From positions 1,426,001 to 1,490,000 of the forward strand of contig NZ_FLKP01000002.1 of NCBI RefSeq assembly GCF_900087015.1: DNA of 64,000 bases, given 5' to 3'. Made by a program: the position numbers and the translations under genes. Numbering within the stretch: position 1 is the first letter of the stretch; each line of letters starts with the position of its first letter. Origin of the DNA: Christensenella timonensis. GTDB taxonomy: Bacteria; Bacillota; Clostridia; Christensenellales; Christensenellaceae. Below, piece after piece: positions 44,087 through 51,796 of this stretch. The notes under the pieces were generated by a model that worked only from the letters and a program-made list of their open reading frames with translations, searched no databases and was not told the origin of the DNA.

Positions 44087-45852
44087 AATTTCTCACTCCT
44101 TATCTGTTTCATCTTCTCTGACATTTCCGCTTTGGCTTCCGGCGTCCAACGTTCCTGCATGAGCTTCCTCATATGATCCCTGGCTTCTTCGCTCCGGGGT
44201 TTGAAGGTCTTTTCCGGTGGGATATAATGCATCGTCTGAATCCGGCCATCCCTGAAATGAAATTCAAGAAGATCCTTGTCTTTCACATAGATGACCTCGA
44301 TCCGCTGTTTGAAAAGTTCCGCATCATATTTAGGAATTCCCATCACCTCGGCGATCTGCGTCTTCAGGACGTCCTCGCGTAATCCAACAGTTATGCAACC
44401 TTTACCATGAGCTGAGCAGCGCCAATAGTGCATTTTCGGCTTTTTCGGATTGGAAGCAGGCTGCGTGCAGCGACGGAAATTACAGCCGCATGCAGCGCAT
44501 TTGATTCTTCCGGAAAGCTCTGTTGTGCCTTTGGCGTAGGGATGCTCGCGGCGTTTCTTTGAAGTCTCAGCCCGGTATTCCGCTGTCCAGCAGTCCTGAT
44601 GGCCGGTATTCGGAGCAGGACGGGTGATCTCCGTTCCATCTTTTAAGAAGAATTGGAGCGTGTATTTCTCCGGCACTTCGATATGGTCAACCTTTTCAAG
44701 AAATACAGCCTCGTCAAATTCGGGGATTTCGAGCACTTCGCAGCAGGCTTTCTCGAGAGCCTTTTCACTGATTGTACCGCCGACCGGGCAATTATTATCG
44801 GGCGTTCTCTTTTTCTTTTTACTGCCACAAACCCAGAATTCTTGCTCATGACCATTCTTTTTTCGACGATTGTGCATATAGCTGAGTCCACAGTAGGGGC
44901 ATTTGATTTTGCCGGTGAAGCAGCAGATATTCAGGCTCTTGTTGGCAAGAGCCCCAAGCTTTCTGCGCCGTTCCATTTCATCCTGCACGTATTGCCAGGT
45001 TTTCATATCGATGATAGCTTCATGCGTATTCTCGATGTAGTACTGAGGCAACTGCCCCCTGTTCTTACGCCTTTTCTTCGTGATCGGATCCTCGACGAAT
45101 TCCTTTTGCAGGAGCGTATTGCCCGTATAAGTGATGTTGTTGAGAATGTGCTTGAGCTGTGAGTCTCGCATGACGTTTCCGTTCACGGAGCGAATGCCTT
45201 CCGCTTCAAGCTCACGTTCTGTCTCCAGCCGGGACTTTCCGTCCAGGAAGTTCTGAAAGATGCGCTTTACGACAGCGGCTTCTTCCGGTACTACCTCGAG
45301 GTGATTGCCGACCCATTTGTATCCGAGAATCGGGGGCTTCGCTGTCGGGATGCCCTGTTCCATGCGCTTCTTCACGCTCCATTTTTCATTCTCGGATATG
45401 GAACGCGATTCTTCCTGAGCGAAGGAAGCGAGGAGAGTGAGCATCAGTTCCCCGTCATCGCTGAGGGATCGGATGTTTTCCTTCTCAAACCGCACCTCAA
45501 CGCCGATGTCTTTCAGGTGGCGGACGGTTTCCAGAAGGTCGACAGTGTTTCTGGCGAAACGGCTGATGCTTTTCGTCAGGACGATGTCAATTTTTCCGGA
45601 TTCACAGTCGGCGACCATCCGCATAAACTCAGGTCGTGATCCGGCTTTCGTTCCGCTGATGCCCTCGTCGGCGTAGATCCCGGCGAACTCCCACTGTGGA
45701 TTGCTCTGGATCAGTTCGCTGTAACGGGATACCTGCGCCGAGAGGGAATGGTGCAGCCGTTCTGTTTCCATGGATACACGGCAGTAGGCAGCGACCTTTT
45801 TCCGCTCCGGCAGGACCGGTTTCATCTTTTTGATTTCTGTAATTTTCTTCAT
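44065..45852 (-). CDS. Large serine recombinase 2
   Basis: 595 aa. Catalytic serine in AAYCRVSMETE (about residue 26), KSISRFARNTVDLLE, recombinase domain (GYKWVGNHLEVVPEEAAVVK), and two zinc ribbons (IKCPYCGLSYMHNR... and IKCAACGCNFRRC...CSAHGKGC) instead of the usual one. It is clearly related to, but different from, recombinase 1. The pair may act as a heteromer, or one may serve as directionality partner. Starts 48 nt downstream of a small 56-aa gene. Confidence 0.93.
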   Translation of the reverse strand: MKKITEIKKMKPVLPERKKVAAYCRVSMETERLHHSLSAQVSRYSELIQSNPQWEFAGIYADEGISGTKAGSRPEFMRMVADCESGKIDIVLTKSISRFARNTVDLLETVRHLKDIGVEVRFEKENIRSLSDDGELMLTLLASFAQEESRSISENEKWSVKKRMEQGIPTAKPPILGYKWVGNHLEVVPEEAAVVKRIFQNFLDGKSRLETERELEAEGIRSVNGNVMRDSQLKHILNNITYTGNTLLQKEFVEDPITKKRRKNRGQLPQYYIENTHEAIIDMKTWQYVQDEMERRRKLGALANKSLNICCFTGKIKCPYCGLSYMHNRRKKNGHEQEFWVCGSKKKKRTPDNNCPVGGTISEKALEKACCEVLEIPEFDEAVFLEKVDHIEVPEKYTLQFFLKDGTEITRPAPNTGHQDCWTAEYRAETSKKRREHPYAKGTTELSGRIKCAACGCNFRRCTQPASNPKKPKMHYWRCSAHGKGCITVGLREDVLKTQIAEVMGIPKYDAELFKQRIEVIYVKDKDLLEFHFRDGRIQTMHYIPPEKTFKPRSEEARDHMRKLMQERWTPEAKAEMSEKMKQIRSEKFWNSSGK

Positions 45853-45902
45853 GAAATCAGCTCCTTTCCGTGTCTATTCATCACTCAGACCCGCCGATGG
45901 TA

Positions 45903-46073
45903 TCAAGCGTTATCTGAGAATAAAGTGCCGAAAACAGGGCGGTATTTGCGGAGCAGGATTGTATCAATTTCATCGTATTCCTTCCGGGTGATGATGCCGG
46001 ATTTCAGCATGGATTTTGCTGCCGACAGGCTCGCCTGGTAGTGGCGCTCGGCTTCGCATTTTTCTTTATTCAC
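45903..46073 (-). CDS. 56-aa SHOCT-like protein
   Basis: GTG start (complement of 46071-46073) behind GGAGGCGCTGAGCA. The product MNKEKCEAERHYQASLSAAK ends RKYRPVFGTLFSDNA, with KSMLKSGIITRKEYDEIDTI matching the SHOCT short C-terminal-type motif. Small genes of this sort regularly precede serine recombinases in Clostridial elements. The start overlaps the stop of the upstream HTH/zinc gene by 4 nt (GTGA). Confidence 0.7.
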   Translation of the reverse strand: MNKEKCEAERHYQASLSAAKSMLKSGIITRKEYDEIDTILLRKYRPVFGTLFSDNA

Positions 46074-46489
46074 TGCTCAGCGCCTCCTTTGAATCTCGCT
46101 TTGATGTAGCATGCGTGAGAGCAGTATTTCCGGTGTGCGTTGCCATAGGCGGAAAAGGGTCTGCCGCAGCATGCGCAGGTGAAGTCATATACCGCTTTCC
46201 GATGCACCTGGTCCAGATGGCTGTTCCACCATTCCTGACGGCAGGCACTGCTGCAGAACCGGATATGTTTTCTTCCCGGAATCTGCCGGACAGGCTTTCC
46301 GCAGTTCGGGCAGAACTCAGCGGGTTCTTCAGCGGTTTTCTGCGCCGGGACACGCTTTCCGGCGAAGCCGTTTCTGCGGCAGTAAGACTTGACGGTATTC
46401 TTGGAAAGGGAGAGGGCTTCGGCAATCGCGTCATAGCTCATTCCCTGTTCTCTCATACGGAAGATACGGGTTTTCTGTTCATCGGTCAT
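46070..46489 (-). CDS. HTH and zinc-binding regulator-like protein
   Basis: 139 aa from MTDEQKTRIF (AGGAGG 10 nt upstream); an alternative in-frame start at 46507 (MKEVLI...) lies inside the repeated leader element. An N-terminal HTH (MREQGMSYDAIAEALSLSKN) is followed by two treble-clef-like zinc sites: FCPNCGKPV...RFCSSACRQEW and FTCACCGRPF...KYCSHACY. Probably a regulator of the recombinases that follow in the same operon. Confidence 0.72.
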   Translation of the reverse strand: MTDEQKTRIFRMREQGMSYDAIAEALSLSKNTVKSYCRRNGFAGKRVPAQKTAEEPAEFCPNCGKPVRQIPGRKHIRFCSSACRQEWWNSHLDQVHRKAVYDFTCACCGRPFSAYGNAHRKYCSHACYIKARFKGGAEQ

Positions 46490-46501
46490 GATGAGCACCT
46501 C

Positions 46502-46544
46502 CTTCATGTCTTCCGTCCTCAAAAAGACGGGCAAAACGCACCCC
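46502..46544 (-). promoter_or_regulatory. 43-nt repeated leader element, copy 1
   Basis: A 19-nt block (46502-46520) and an 11-nt block (46534-46544) are identical to a second copy at 51151-51193 with the same 13-nt gap. On the minus strand it reads GGGGTGCGTTT, 13 nt, GAGGACGGAAGACATGAAG. It ends just upstream of the 139-aa gene and overlaps the terminator of the polymerase gene. Confidence 0.75.
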
Positions 46545-46573
46545 TTCGGATTAAAAAGTGCGTCTGCCCGTCA
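46520..46573 (-). terminator. Terminator after the DNA polymerase gene
   Basis: On the minus strand GACGGGCAGACGCAC pairs with GTGCGTTTTGCCCGTC and is followed by TTTTTG. The right arm is also part of the repeated leader element. Confidence 0.8.
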
Positions 46574-46579
46574 GAAACG

Positions 46580-48562
46580 TCAGTCTTTCTTATAAAATTC
46601 GCATTCGTAGCCGTCCGCACGGAGCAGAAGGCCGGGTGCCCACGGAGGAGTTCTGCCCATCTGCTCGCAGACCGCGTCGACGGATACGTCCATGCCGCAT
46701 TCGATGATCAGCTCATCATGCACATGAGCGCAGATAAAGCAGTGGGAGAGCGTCCGCATGGCGTAGCAGAGAATGTCGCGGCTGATCGCCTGGGTAATGT
46801 TCTCCACGATCTTCGGACCGTATGATTCGATGCGTTCCCACTTCTTCGTGGATCCAATGCCCATGTATGTGATGGATTCGCCGCCATACTGATTCGGCTG
46901 GATCATCGGCTTCACGTAGGCCAGATCTCTGCCGGAAGGAAGATGGATAAAGAGCAGCTGGCTTTTGTAGAAGAACCGGATTCCTCTGACTTCCCGGGTT
47001 CCCTTTGTCCGGATAACCTCCTTCACAGCACGGTCGACGTCCCACCAGAACTTTGTAATATGCGGATTGGCGGCACGCCATGCGTCCACAATCGGCTGAA
47101 GTTCCTCTTCCTGCAGTCCCATGTCGAGCGCTCCCATCGCCTTCAGAGCGCCGACGGAGCCGCCATAGCCGCAGGCGAGAACCGCGATCTTACCTTTCTG
47201 CCGGAGCTCACCGTTGATGCCGTGTTTGACGACCGGCTTATGGAACATCGCTGATGCCGTAGCACAATAGATATCTTCTCCTCTGGCAAAGGAGTCCATC
47301 GTATGCTGTTCACCAGAGAGATAAGCCAGGACTCTTGCCTCGATGGAAGAGAAGTCGCTGACGATGAATTTCATGCCAGGACGGGGGATAAAAGCAGTCC
47401 GGATCAGCTCGGACAGAACGTTCGGAACGGAATCATAGAGAAGATCAAGAGAGTCATAGTCACCGTTTTTTACGAGGGCTCTTGCCTCCGCCAGATCCGG
47501 CATGTGATTCTGAGGAAGGTTCTGTAACTGAATCAGCCGCCCGGAAAATCGTCCGCTGCGGTTTGCCCCATAGAACTGGAACATTCCTCTTGCTCTGTGG
47601 TCCCGGCAGGCAGCGTTCTGCATGGCCTGATACTTCTTTACAGAGGATTTGGCAATCTGCTGACGGAGCTTTAACACTTCCTTCAGATCATCCGGAGCAG
47701 TTTCCAGAAGGGATGCCACAGCCTTCTTGCCAAGGGTATCTGTCTTAAGGCCGTGGGCACTCAGCCAGTCCTTCATCTGCACGACAGAGTTCGGATTGGA
47801 AAGACCGGTCAGCTTCTTGAGCTTCTCGGTAAGAGAGGCTCTTGACCGGCTGTCAATTGCAATGGCCTGTTCTGCCATCTCAAGGTCTACAAGAATGCCC
47901 CTGTCGTTGATCTCCTGATCGATGTGGTATTCCTCCCAGACCGATTCCGGGACAGGGAAGTTACGCAGGTGATTTTTGATGGACATTTCCACCTCGACAT
48001 CGCGGCGGTTGTATTTCTTAAAGACCTCCCATTTATCCGGTGCGTCAGAGGGGAGATTCCGTGTCCTGCCGCCGTTTGATTTCGTCGGCTTGCATGGCAT
48101 GCAGAAATAGCGAATGAGATCACGGCCTTCAGTCATTTTCTGCTCCTCAAGGGCGAGGGCTTCGCCGACACCTTTCAGGGAGAGCGGAAGCCCCAGATAG
48201 GCGGACCAGATCATGGAACAGCGCCAGGACGCAGGATTCAGGTAATTCCCGACAGCGTCTTCCGGGATGCTGTAGGAAACGAAGCGCTCCGGATAATATT
48301 TCCGGAGATATGCTGACAGGCAGATGCGTTCAAAGCTTGCATTAAATGCCCACTTTGTCACTGTTTCGTCTGTTAGTGCATCCAGAACATCTTCAGGAAC
48401 AGTATCGCCGGCAGTCAGATCCAGGACGGTTACCGGATCATCATCTCTGGCAAATCCGAAGAGAAGAATCTCAAAGGCCGGACTTTCCGTGTACCGGTAC
48501 ACACCAGACTTGTTCAGATCGACATCTGAGAATGTTTCGAGATCGATACTAAGTGATTTCAT
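46580..48562 (-). CDS. Phage DNA polymerase, family A with 3'-5' exonuclease
   Basis: 660-aa replication polymerase of the type found in Clostridial phages and integrative elements. DLETFSDVDL at residues 6-15 is the exonuclease I motif. Polymerase motif A SDFSSIEARVLAY, motif B RQKGKIAVLACGYGG and motif C HVHDEL are all present. No 5' nuclease domain. GGAGA precedes the ATG. A terminator separates it from the upstream genes, so it may have partly independent expression. Confidence 0.92.
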   Translation of the reverse strand: MKSLSIDLETFSDVDLNKSGVYRYTESPAFEILLFGFARDDDPVTVLDLTAGDTVPEDVLDALTDETVTKWAFNASFERICLSAYLRKYYPERFVSYSIPEDAVGNYLNPASWRCSMIWSAYLGLPLSLKGVGEALALEEQKMTEGRDLIRYFCMPCKPTKSNGGRTRNLPSDAPDKWEVFKKYNRRDVEVEMSIKNHLRNFPVPESVWEEYHIDQEINDRGILVDLEMAEQAIAIDSRSRASLTEKLKKLTGLSNPNSVVQMKDWLSAHGLKTDTLGKKAVASLLETAPDDLKEVLKLRQQIAKSSVKKYQAMQNAACRDHRARGMFQFYGANRSGRFSGRLIQLQNLPQNHMPDLAEARALVKNGDYDSLDLLYDSVPNVLSELIRTAFIPRPGMKFIVSDFSSIEARVLAYLSGEQHTMDSFARGEDIYCATASAMFHKPVVKHGINGELRQKGKIAVLACGYGGSVGALKAMGALDMGLQEEELQPIVDAWRAANPHITKFWWDVDRAVKEVIRTKGTREVRGIRFFYKSQLLFIHLPSGRDLAYVKPMIQPNQYGGESITYMGIGSTKKWERIESYGPKIVENITQAISRDILCYAMRTLSHCFICAHVHDELIIECGMDVSVDAVCEQMGRTPPWAPGLLLRADGYECEFYKKD

Positions 48563-48575
48563 AATGTGTCTCCAT

Positions 48576-48612
48576 AAAAAATGAGCGGCGGGAATTCTGC
48601 CTCCCGCCGCCG
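48576..48612 (-). terminator. Terminator upstream of the polymerase gene
   Basis: GCGGCGGGA (48585-48593) pairs with TCCCGCCGC (48602-48610); on the minus strand the stem is followed by TCATTTTTTATGG, which also includes the polymerase ribosome site. Confidence 0.8.
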
Positions 48613-48636
48613 TTACATGTTGCCGTTATTCAGTTG

Positions 48637-48900
48637 TCAGTGCTTCAGATCTTCGAGAGCAGCCATGCGTCTTTCGTGGTATTCTTTATCCCACTGCTGC
48701 TTTTGCACTGCGAATTCCTTGTCACGCTCTGCGGCGGCTGCCTGATTTTTCATCTTCTGATCGTGCAGTTCCTTCTCATACGCATCATCGCGCTTGGTAT
48801 TCCGGATGGAGATCACGACCATGGAGATCGTGAGGCCCAGTCCGCCGAGCCCGAAGAGGGCGTAGATGATGTAGAGAACTGTATTAAGAATGTCTTTCAT
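48637..48900 (-). CDS. Small phage membrane protein
   Basis: 87 aa: one N-terminal transmembrane helix (about 8-30, LYIIYALFGLGGLGLTISMV) then a long charged helix rich in Lys, Glu and Gln. It lies between the DUF2815 and polymerase genes. Function unknown; superinfection exclusion or membrane anchoring of replication are possible. Confidence 0.6.
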   Translation of the reverse strand: MKDILNTVLYIIYALFGLGGLGLTISMVVISIRNTKRDDAYEKELHDQKMKNQAAAAERDKEFAVQKQQWDKEYHERRMAALEDLKH

Positions 48901-48918
48901 ATCGTTGCCTTTCTGCTA

Positions 48919-49479
48919 TCAGCCAAGAAAATCATCATCGCCGGTGTTATCGGAGAAGTCGGAGAAATCATCAGCAGCACTGCTATGACCGCCGAGAGGC
49001 TCTCCGTCCCTGATCTTCTGAATGTTACCAAGGCCGCAGGCCACGCCCTTGTTTCCGTTGGAGTTGAAAGCGTAGAAAGTGACAGATACCCTTGCATAGC
49101 AGCCGCTGTAAACTTCGCTGCGATCAAGAATCGGCTGAACATGAGCATCAACGATCTGGGGCGGAGTGGTGCTGTTGGCATTGACGAAGAAGCTGTCCTT
49201 GTAGGCCTCGTCATCACGCTCAATATCACCGTCGCGGAGAGGGAGCTTGATCGCAGCCTTGTTCGGCTTCTTGCCGCCGAACTTGCTGATGCCGTCCTCG
49301 ATAGCGGCATCGACTGCCTTGTTGATGGCGTCAATCGTCTTCTTGTCGGACTTCGGGATGATCAGCGAAACGCTGTACTTTTCCTTGCCGCCGTTGATGG
49401 ACTTCGGTTCCCATACATTTGCATAAGAGAGTCTTACGATACCGGTTACGACTTTTGTAGAATGATTGTTAGTAGGCAT
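48919..49479 (-). CDS. DUF2815 protein (phage single-strand-DNA-binding-like)
   Basis: 186 aa with KVVTGIVRLSYANVWEPKSI and KYSVSLIIPKSDK typical of DUF2815, and an acidic end DDFSDFSDNTGDDDFLG like the protein-contact tail of SSB. Members lie beside DUF2800 and phage polymerases, so a ssDNA-binding replication role is widely assumed. AGGAGG precedes the ATG; 2 nt from the DUF2800 stop. Confidence 0.85.
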   Translation of the reverse strand: MPTNNHSTKVVTGIVRLSYANVWEPKSINGGKEKYSVSLIIPKSDKKTIDAINKAVDAAIEDGISKFGGKKPNKAAIKLPLRDGDIERDDEAYKDSFFVNANSTTPPQIVDAHVQPILDRSEVYSGCYARVSVTFYAFNSNGNKGVACGLGNIQKIRDGEPLGGHSSAADDFSDFSDNTGDDDFLG

Positions 49480-49481
49480 AA

Positions 49482-50615
49482 TTAAATTTCCTCCTTGAAT
49501 TCGTTATGAACATCATTTGCCATTATTTCCGGTCGCCCGTCCGATCTCGGTACGAGCGTTGGTTTACCCGGCGGCTTCATCACAAGTCCGCCAAGGACTT
49601 CATGGAACGTTTTCTTACCCATCAGGCGTTCCATTTCCGTGATGGGGATGAGGCTTCTCCTGTAAATGTCGGTATAGCCGGCATTCTTCGCGGCCTCTGA
49701 TACAGCCTGCTCATCTGTGTACTTTCTCTTTGAGCGTCCCTCGACAAGTTTGTAGGTTTTCCACTTCTTCCCATGTTCGGCAGCTTCATCTGTGGCATAC
49801 TGCATCAGATCTTCAGCCCATTTCATCAGTGGATCGAGATCGGGAAGGATCTCATCAATCTCTTCATCCGAGAGGAGGGGTGGCTTCTGGAATTCGTACT
49901 TTGCGAGAGCGAGCTGCTTTTCGGCTCTTGCACGGCACTTGACTGCTGCTTTGCAAAAGCGGCACCAGTCGCCGGAGCAGTAATCGCCGAGTCCTTCATT
50001 GGCCAGAGCAACTTTAGGTTTTAAGACTTCATCTGCCCATTCCCTGAGGTGTGATACCGTGGTGTTCCAGGTCGAAATATTGTCTCGTCTCGGCTGGAAG
50101 ATGGTCAGCGATACTTCCTCGAAGTTATACAGATCTCCGAAGAGATCCAGTGCGCCGAGTGCATAGAGCATCATCTGCGGGTTTTCTTCTGACTCCACGA
50201 GCACTCCCTGACCGTACTTCAGATCAATGACATGCATCTTGTTATCGGAAACAATGATGCAGTCGCTGGTCCCAAAGCCATGCGGAATGTAAGCTGAAAG
50301 GTCAAGTTCGATCTCCGTGTAAGCCTGAGCATCACTGCAGGTCTGTCTTTCCTTGCCAAGCTGCTCCATGACAAAGTCGCGGTAATCGTCAGTGCATTCC
50401 TCCATCTCGTCTGTGTTGTAATCAGACACCGGACGTTTGCTGCGACGCTTGAGAGCTCGCTTTACTTTGTGGTCAGCAAGGGCATGAGCGGCAGTTCCTT
50501 CCGCTGAAGCAGGAGAGCTGGTATCACTGAAGGACTTCTCGAGCAGTGCGGAAGGCGTACAGTGAAGCCACCTGTGTGCACTGGAAGGAGAGAGCATTGC
50601 GTGATTAACCGGCAT
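49482..50615 (-). CDS. DUF2800 protein (RecB/Cas4-like PD-(D/E)XK nuclease)
   Basis: 377 aa. GFGTSDCIIVSDNKMHVIDLKYGQG holds the D...(D/E)xK nuclease core (broken as GTSDCII and VIDLKYG), QMMLYALGAL follows, and a C-terminal CSGDWCRFCKAAVKC suggests a bound iron-sulfur or zinc site as in Cas4/AddB. Start SPSSAHRWLHCTPSALLE is the family start. Probably acts with the DUF2815 protein in phage replication or recombination. Overlaps the upstream 105-aa gene by 11 nt. Confidence 0.87.
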   Translation of the reverse strand: MPVNHAMLSPSSAHRWLHCTPSALLEKSFSDTSSPASAEGTAAHALADHKVKRALKRRSKRPVSDYNTDEMEECTDDYRDFVMEQLGKERQTCSDAQAYTEIELDLSAYIPHGFGTSDCIIVSDNKMHVIDLKYGQGVLVESEENPQMMLYALGALDLFGDLYNFEEVSLTIFQPRRDNISTWNTTVSHLREWADEVLKPKVALANEGLGDYCSGDWCRFCKAAVKCRARAEKQLALAKYEFQKPPLLSDEEIDEILPDLDPLMKWAEDLMQYATDEAAEHGKKWKTYKLVEGRSKRKYTDEQAVSEAAKNAGYTDIYRRSLIPITEMERLMGKKTFHEVLGGLVMKPPGKPTLVPRSDGRPEIMANDVHNEFKEEI

Positions 50616-50922
50616 TCCCGATCACCTCAGCTTTCTTCAGCATTTCCCTGTAGTGCGAGGGATCGACCGCGCTGAGCTTCTCTGCACCGAATGAGTGGAT
50701 GAGATCGCGGACCTGGCTTCCATAGCCTTCGCTGCTCTTTGCAGAGAGAACCGTGCGAACTTCCTCGAGTGTCACCGGCTTTTCATCCGGTACGTTTTCT
50801 GCAGACGGGGCCGTTTCCGCTTTAGGATCGGCGGGGCTTTCTATACCTGTGAGCTTTTCAATGTGGTCGGCTGTTCTGCGGAAATCTTCTGCGATTGCCT
50901 TAAGCAGTTCTTCCTGAGTCAT
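50605..50922 (-). CDS. 105-aa phage replication-module protein
   Basis: Acidic, with a Pro/Ala/Glu-rich middle (ADPKAETAPSAENVPDEKPV) and a C-terminal helical region VRTVLSAKSSEGYGSQVRDL. The C-terminal layout resembles small proteins placed before DUF2800 in many Clostridial prophages. Function unknown. Overlaps both neighbours, so it is translationally coupled. Confidence 0.65.
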   Translation of the reverse strand: MTQEELLKAIAEDFRRTADHIEKLTGIESPADPKAETAPSAENVPDEKPVTLEEVRTVLSAKSSEGYGSQVRDLIHSFGAEKLSAVDPSHYREMLKKAEVIGNAG

Positions 50923-51121
50923 TTGTTTCGCCTCCTTTCATTTCATGGATTTCTACTGACTGGACGCTCTGACCAGGAGAGAGGATTAGTACTTCCGTGT
51001 TTTCCCCGAAGAGAGCTGTGAGGAGTTTCATCGGAAGGTGGCGGACACCGCCGCTTACTACCTTTGTCCTGCGTCCGGAGCTGTCCGTGACGTTGATGCG
51101 GATTCTGTGTCTGAGTTTCAT
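50900..51121 (-). CDS. 73-aa protein, first gene of the phage replication operon
   Basis: Starts MKLRHRIRINVTDSSGRRTK; basic N-terminus with a beta-rich pattern and an acidic-neutral end. The ATG overlaps the stop of a 12-codon leader frame (ATGA), so translation is probably coupled to it. GAGGTGATGAC also serves as ribosome site. Function unknown. Confidence 0.6.
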   Translation of the reverse strand: MKLRHRIRINVTDSSGRRTKVVSGGVRHLPMKLLTALFGENTEVLILSPGQSVQSVEIHEMKGGETNDSGRTA

Positions 51122-51156
51122 GTCATCACCTCGATTCTTTGTTGTTCTCCCTTCAT
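51118..51156 (-). CDS. Possible 12-aa leader peptide
   Basis: MKGEQQRIEVMT, starting at the ATG of the repeated leader element (GAGGACGGAAGACATG) and stopping at TGA that overlaps the next gene's ATG. May couple or regulate translation of the operon. Confidence 0.45.
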   Translation of the reverse strand: MKGEQQRIEVMT

Positions 51157-51193
51157 GTCTTCCGTCCTCGAAAGGAGGGGAGAAACGCACCCC
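51151..51193 (-). promoter_or_regulatory. 43-nt repeated leader element, copy 2
   Basis: Second copy of the element at 46502-46544, with identical outer blocks and an equal 13-nt gap. In both copies bases of the gap can pair with the GAGGACGG block although the gap sequence differs (CCGTC with GACGG in copy 1, CCTC with GAGG here). Confidence 0.75.
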
Positions 51194-51201
51194 TGAATGA
51201 G

Positions 51202-51249
51202 AAAAAATAAAAAAAAGCCTGCGGGCATTCGAAGAGGATACCTTCAGGC
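51202..51249 (-). terminator. Leader terminator/attenuator before the phage replication operon
   Basis: On the minus strand GCCTG pairs with CAGGC across an A/T-rich loop and is followed by TTTTTTTTATTTTTTC. It lies upstream of the first gene, so it either attenuates the operon or ends an earlier transcript. Confidence 0.6.
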
Positions 51250-51361
51250 AAGGAACAGATATTTATTGAACGGTATAGATCAGAGTGGTATAGAATCAGA
51301 TTAGAGAACAACAAATCGGAGTTTGTATTTAGTAAAATGCAGACAACACCACGGATCGGCT

Positions 51362-51385
51362 TTTGGTTGGACAATTCCAACCAAA
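51362..51385. promoter_or_regulatory. 24-bp palindrome, operator candidate
   Basis: TTTGGTTGGA - CAAT - TCCAACCAAA, perfect 10-bp arms, between the replication operon and the tet island. Confidence 0.6.
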
Positions 51386-51474
51386 CACCACAGCAGACAG
51401 CAGAAAACATTCTGAACGCTAGGAAGCCGGTATGATTGTTACATATAAGGGGAAGAAAAATTTCTTTTAGGTAC

Positions 51475-51503
51475 TTGCTTTCCTAAAACTGATGTGATAC
51501 AAT
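51475..51503 (+). promoter_or_regulatory. Promoter of tet(W)
   Basis: -35 TTGCTT (51475-51480), 17-nt spacer ending TGA, -10 TACAAT (51498-51503). The region downstream matches the known tet(M)/tet(W) leader layout. Confidence 0.8.
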
Positions 51504-51531
51504 GATTTAATCCAGAAAAGGAGTAAAAAAT

Positions 51532-51555
51532 ATGCGGCAAGGTATTCTTAAATAA
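51532..51555 (+). CDS. 7-aa upstream leader frame
   Basis: MRQGILK, with AAAGGAG 8 nt upstream. Its AAGGTATTCTTAAA can pair with TTTAAGAATAC at 51629-51640, so its translation may affect leader folding. Confidence 0.5.
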   Translation: MRQGILK

Positions 51556-51692
51556 AACTATAATCAAATAGTGGGAACAAAGGATTATGATAGCTCCTTT
51601 TGTAGGGGCTTAGTTTTTTGTACCCAATTTAAGAATACTTTTGCCTTATCAATTTTGACATATCCCCAAAAACAGCAATCACAAACAGGTGT

Positions 51693-51737
51693 ATGCTGTA
51701 TATGTGTATGTCCGCAACTTATAATCCCCAGTGGTAA
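51693..51737 (+). CDS. 14-aa leader peptide of tet(W)
   Basis: MLYMCMSATYNPQW, the known type of leader peptide for ribosome-protection tet genes. Its last codons overlap the left arm of the attenuator hairpin, so ribosome position controls readthrough. Confidence 0.75.
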   Translation: MLYMCMSATYNPQW

Positions 51738-51766
51738 AAGTATTTTACTGCTGGGGATTTTTATGC
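51723..51766 (+). terminator. Attenuator of tet(W)
   Basis: AATCCCCAG (51723-51731) pairs with CTGGGGATT (51753-51761) and is followed by TTTA; tetracycline-slowed ribosomes on the leader would favour readthrough. Confidence 0.8.
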
Positions 51767-51796
51767 CCTTTGGGGCTGTAAAGGGAGGACAATCAC

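Noticed and set aside
48634-49485. 283-aa plus-strand frame opposite the DUF2815 gene
   Set aside because: Antisense shadow; the minus-strand genes have ribosome sites, family matches and operon spacing.
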